Positions 28,763-32,149 of a stretch of 32,149 nucleotides of DNA are shown piece after piece (position 1 is the stretch's first letter; each line of letters opens with the position of its first letter). The DNA comes from a candidate division Zixibacteria bacterium SM23_73_3 (GTDB lineage Bacteria > Zixibacteria > MSB-5A5 > SM1-73), in the NCBI GenBank assembly GCA_001304155.1, contig LJUX01000013.1, positions 1 through 32,149 of the forward strand, read 5' to 3'. The notes under the pieces were generated by a model, which was given only the letters and a program-made list of their open reading frames with translations, ran no database searches and was not told where the DNA came from. The translations under genes and the position numbers were made by a program.

Positions 28763-31021
28763 CTATTCTTTCTCCCGGCTTTTCTTCTCCTTCCACTGTT
28801 GGCTTTCCAGATAAGAAGCATCCACCAGCACCTCTCTGGCTTTGCTTCCATCATAAGGTCCTACGATCCCCTCCTCCTCCAGTTGATCTATCAGACGGGC
28901 GGCACGCTGATAGCCAACGGCAAGTCTTCTTTGCAAAAGTGATACCGAACCCTGCTTGTGCCTGATCACCAGCTCCGTCGCTCTGCGGAAAAGATCCTCA
29001 TCCTTTTCAGCATCCTGTTGAATAATCACCTCTTCCGGCTGGGTGGAGAGTATCTCGGTCGGTTCCACAGAATAATTCTGTGCCTTTATAAAGTCTACGA
29101 TGCGACCGGTCTCCTGGCTGGAGATGAAAGCTCCATGAAGTCTTCTGGGCTCAGGGTGGCCGGTTTCGATGAAAAGCATATCTCCTGAACCCAAAAGCTT
29201 TTCTGCTCCGTTGGTATCCAGTATGGTGCGGGAATCTATCTTGGAGGCGACCTGGAAGGCGATGCGAGCGGAGAAGTTGGCTTTGATCAGCCCGGTGATC
29301 ACATCCACCGAGGGCCTCTGGGTGGCTAAGATCAGATGAATTCCCACCGCCCGCGCCATCTGAGCTAACCTGGTAACCAGACTCTCCACCCGGGTGGAGG
29401 AGGACATCATCAGATCCGCCAGTTCATCCACGATGATGACGATATAGGGGAGTATGGATTCCCTTCTCTGTTTTCTATTGAAATCCTCGATATTTCTCAC
29501 CCCGCATTTTGCCAACTTCTTATACCTCTGCTCCATCTCTATTACAATCTCAGATAGCACATGTTCCGCCACCTTGGGGTTGGTGATCACCGCTCTTTCC
29601 AGATGCGGGATTCCCTGATAGACTGAAAGCTCCAGCATCTTGGGATCGATCATGACGAACCTGACCTCCTCTGGAGCAAGTCGGTAAAGAATGCTGGTGG
29701 TTACGGCATTTATGCAAACCGATTTGCCTGATCCGGTGGATCCAGCAATCAAAAGATGGGGCATCTTTCCCAGATCAGTTACAAAAGGCTCCCCGGAGGA
29801 GGTTTTACCTAAAGCCAAACTCAGCTTTGCCGGCGAATTTTGAAAGGCAGGTGAGGTGAGTATTTCTTTTAAGTTAACCGTCTGCGAACTCTTATTGGGA
29901 ATCTCCACCCCAATAGCCGCCTTTCCGGGAACCGGAGCTACGATCCTTACCTTTCGTGCCCGCATGGCCAAGGCTAAATCGTCCGATAAGTTAACCACCT
30001 GATTGACCTTGATCCCGGCGGCTGGCTTGAACTCATATCGGGTTATGACCGGACCGGGATAAATCTCAATTCTCTCCCCTTCGATCTCCACACCGAAGGT
30101 GGATAGAGTCTGTTTAAGAATTTTAGCGGTCTCATTCAACTCCTCCTCTGACACAGATAGCCTGAGGTCAGGTGGATCGTCCAGAAGATCCAATGGAGGA
30201 AATTTATATCCTCCTCCTTTCTCCTCTCCCCGCACCAGGGTGAGCGATGTCTTTTCCCTGCTCATAGATGGAACTTGGGGAGTGATCTTTTCTTCCCCAG
30301 ACAAAGTTGTAGCTATCTCCGTCACCCGGAGATCTTGTTCGGATATTCTTTTTGCTTTGGATTCCTTCTCCCTTTTGACCCTTTGCCGATGAATTCTCCT
30401 CAACTCCCGCCATTTGCTCCCCTGAGTGAGTAGTCTCTCCAACATCCGTTTGAACAGGAAAATAAAGTCGCTGGGTTTGAATGGTGTGATCATGGCAGCC
30501 AGCATGATCAGAGAGGCGATCAATACTACATAAGAGCCAGCGTTCCCCAAAAGATTAAAAGATATCCCTGCCAGAGCGGATGAGACCCATCCTCCTACGG
30601 TCACCCGGGAAAAATCGATCATCGCTTGGTTTTCAATGGTTGGCAAGCTGAAGAGGATACCCAAAATAAACACGAAAATGAAAGAAAAAAGAATCTTCTT
30701 TGAGATGAGGGTAAGTCTCACCTTGGGAAAACAGCTTATTCCCAAAAGAATAAGAAACAGTGGTATAAAAAATCCAGAGTAGCCAAAAGAGTAAAGGATA
30801 AGATAGGAAACCCCGGCCCCCACTGGACCACACTGATTGTTGAATTTCTGGGAGAAGATTTCCGCTAAGTTACGTAAGCTTAGGTCTCTCTGAAGAAGCT
30901 GATTATCGTTTGCGCGGTCATAGCTGAAAAGCGAAAGCCATATAAAGAGGGCTAAGGCGATCAACAAGATTCCCAAAACCTCTTTTTTTCTTTTATCCGA
31001 AATGGTGGTCGAGACCCTCAT
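28763..31021 (-). CDS. ftsK: DNA translocase FtsK/SpoIIIE
   Basis: N-terminal TMs; LLIAGSTGSGKSVCINAV Walker A; VIIVDELADLMM Walker B; C-terminal gamma winged helix GSVSLLQRRLAVGYQRAARLIDQLEEEGIVG. Confidence 0.96.
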   Translation of the reverse strand: MRVSTTISDKRKKEVLGILLIALALFIWLSLFSYDRANDNQLLQRDLSLRNLAEIFSQKFNNQCGPVGAGVSYLILYSFGYSGFFIPLFLILLGISCFPKVRLTLISKKILFSFIFVFILGILFSLPTIENQAMIDFSRVTVGGWVSSALAGISFNLLGNAGSYVVLIASLIMLAAMITPFKPSDFIFLFKRMLERLLTQGSKWRELRRIHRQRVKREKESKAKRISEQDLRVTEIATTLSGEEKITPQVPSMSREKTSLTLVRGEEKGGGYKFPPLDLLDDPPDLRLSVSEEELNETAKILKQTLSTFGVEIEGERIEIYPGPVITRYEFKPAAGIKVNQVVNLSDDLALAMRARKVRIVAPVPGKAAIGVEIPNKSSQTVNLKEILTSPAFQNSPAKLSLALGKTSSGEPFVTDLGKMPHLLIAGSTGSGKSVCINAVTTSILYRLAPEEVRFVMIDPKMLELSVYQGIPHLERAVITNPKVAEHVLSEIVIEMEQRYKKLAKCGVRNIEDFNRKQRRESILPYIVIIVDELADLMMSSSTRVESLVTRLAQMARAVGIHLILATQRPSVDVITGLIKANFSARIAFQVASKIDSRTILDTNGAEKLLGSGDMLFIETGHPEPRRLHGAFISSQETGRIVDFIKAQNYSVEPTEILSTQPEEVIIQQDAEKDEDLFRRATELVIRHKQGSVSLLQRRLAVGYQRAARLIDQLEEEGIVGPYDGSKAREVLVDASYLESQQWKEKKSREKE

Positions 31022-31264
31022 GATACCTTTATCCTATTTGTTTTCGGAAACGATGTTTTTGTCGCAGATTTAATTTAAGACTATAATTCACCCTGTCAAC
31101 TAAAATATGATCCAACAGGCTTCCCATTTTCCCCAATCCATCCAGAGACTCTTATTTTAGACGAAAAATTTTTTTCTCCAAAATATTTGGCTCATGCTGA
31201 CAGTATGGAAATATAAAATGGGACGACCAAATCAGACGGGGTAGAGAAAAGAAGGATCTTCGGG

Positions 31265-31315
31265 TCAAAAAAAAGAAAGGCAGGGACGCACTCTGATTTT
31301 GATGTGCCCTGCCTT
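31265..31315 (-). terminator. Rho-independent terminator of the HU gene
   Basis: AAAGGCAGGG...CCCTGCCTT stem; minus strand continues TTTCTTTTTTTTGAC. Confidence 0.8.
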
Positions 31316-31338
31316 CAGAAATCTGTTGTAGCCAGTCT

Positions 31339-31611
31339 TTACTTCACAGCATCCTTCAGTTGTTTGCCGGCTTTGAACTTTGGCACTTTGGAAGCGGCGA
31401 TCCGGATGGGTGCACCCGTCTGGGGGTTTCTCCCCATGCGGGCTTTTCTCCTGGCTATGGAGAAGGTCCCAAATCCGACGAAGCTAACCTTCCTCCCCCT
31501 CTTCAGGGAACCGGTAACTCCATCAAAGAAGGCCCTGACAGCCTTATTAGCCTGGGCTTTGGTAACCTTCGCCTCTTTGGCGATCCTGTTAACCAGATCC
31601 TCTTTTGTCAT
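31339..31611 (-). CDS. HU-family DNA-binding protein
   Basis: MTKEDLVNRIAKEAKVTKAQANKAVRAFFDGV...GFGTFSIARRKARMGRNPQTGAPIRIAASKVPKFKAGKQLKDAV. Confidence 0.96.
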   Translation of the reverse strand: MTKEDLVNRIAKEAKVTKAQANKAVRAFFDGVTGSLKRGRKVSFVGFGTFSIARRKARMGRNPQTGAPIRIAASKVPKFKAGKQLKDAVK

Positions 31612-31672
31612 CTACTCACCCCCTTTACGATTTTTAGGGGTTAAACGGCTTCTGTTTTCTGTTAACAGACCG

Positions 31673-31701
31673 AGAATACTATATTTTCAAGGCTTTGTCA
31701 A
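31673..31701 (-). promoter_or_regulatory. Sigma70-type promoter of the HU gene
   Basis: Reverse strand TTGACA-N17-TATTCT, about 60 bp upstream of the HU start. Confidence 0.7.
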
Positions 31702-31867
31702 GAACTTTTTTTATTTTTTTCATAAAAATGGCTTAACCATGCCATTTCGGAAAATAAATCAAAATCTATGACCAGAAGATTTCAATACGTGATGCATTTC
31801 CCGCGGTTCGAAATTTCTGTGGATGCTATATTTTTTCCACCAATCCCTGTTGGTTATAGCCTTTTTG

Positions 31868-31895
31868 CCAGCCCCTAACTTAAGTTAGGGGCTGG
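31868..31895. repeat. 28-bp perfect palindrome
   Basis: CCAGCCCCTAACTTAAGTTAGGGGCTGG. Confidence 0.75.
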
Positions 31896-32097
31896 TCTGG
31901 AACCTGGCGTAAGACACAGGTGGAGGCTCTTTCTTTCGCTGGCAATTGATCCCCTTAACTGTTCAACCTGAATTCGCTGAGGACAACGTTTCCGTCACAA
32001 GCGAGTCATCATTTCAGGATGAATCCGTGATGAACAAAGAGAGACAGTATAGTGTAAATTATTGTGTGTAAAATTGTGTTTGGAGGGACAAGCACAA

Positions 32098-32149
32098 AGG
32101 GCATATCCATTTAGTGAACTTTAGAAAGGAGGATATGCCCTATGCAGCG
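32098..32149 (+). other. Start of a plus-strand gene at the right edge (ATG 32142) with RBS and an 11-bp inverted repeat; possibly the left end of an insertion sequence
   Basis: AGGGCATATCC...AAAGGAGGATATGCCCTATGCAGCG; AT-rich TGTAAATTATTGTGTGTAAAATTGTG upstream. Confidence 0.4.

Overview
This is a bacterial window of Gram-negative type (BamD, LolA and outer-membrane barrels are present), coded mostly on the minus strand. No taxonomy is claimed beyond that. Minus-strand genes, left to right: an edge-truncated secreted multidomain protein that the ORF track missed, methylmalonyl-CoA mutase catalytic subunit plus MeaB GTPase, RecJ, a membrane glycosyltransferase, RNase P RNA (rnpB), a methyltransferase, a small protein overlapping a decayed nucleotidyltransferase, GuaB, a zinc-ribbon coiled-coil protein, tRNA-Val(CAC), a molbindin (Mop), and a prolyl oligopeptidase. 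These are followed by two plus-strand outer-membrane barrel proteins. The minus strand then resumes with a TPR lipoprotein, a DUF4139 protein, NadD, BamD, a hypothetical exported protein, a lytic transglycosylase, a SPL-type radical SAM protein, a methyltransferase, RimO, LolA, FtsK and HU. A possible mobile-element gene starts at the right edge. The most unusual structure is a set of about 13 intergenic stem-loops with different stem sequences. Nearly all are preceded by GTAG, and several are paired head-to-head. This is the architecture of REP/BIME elements mobilised by RAYT transposases. No RAYT gene is visible here. I found no CRISPR array and no obvious defence island.
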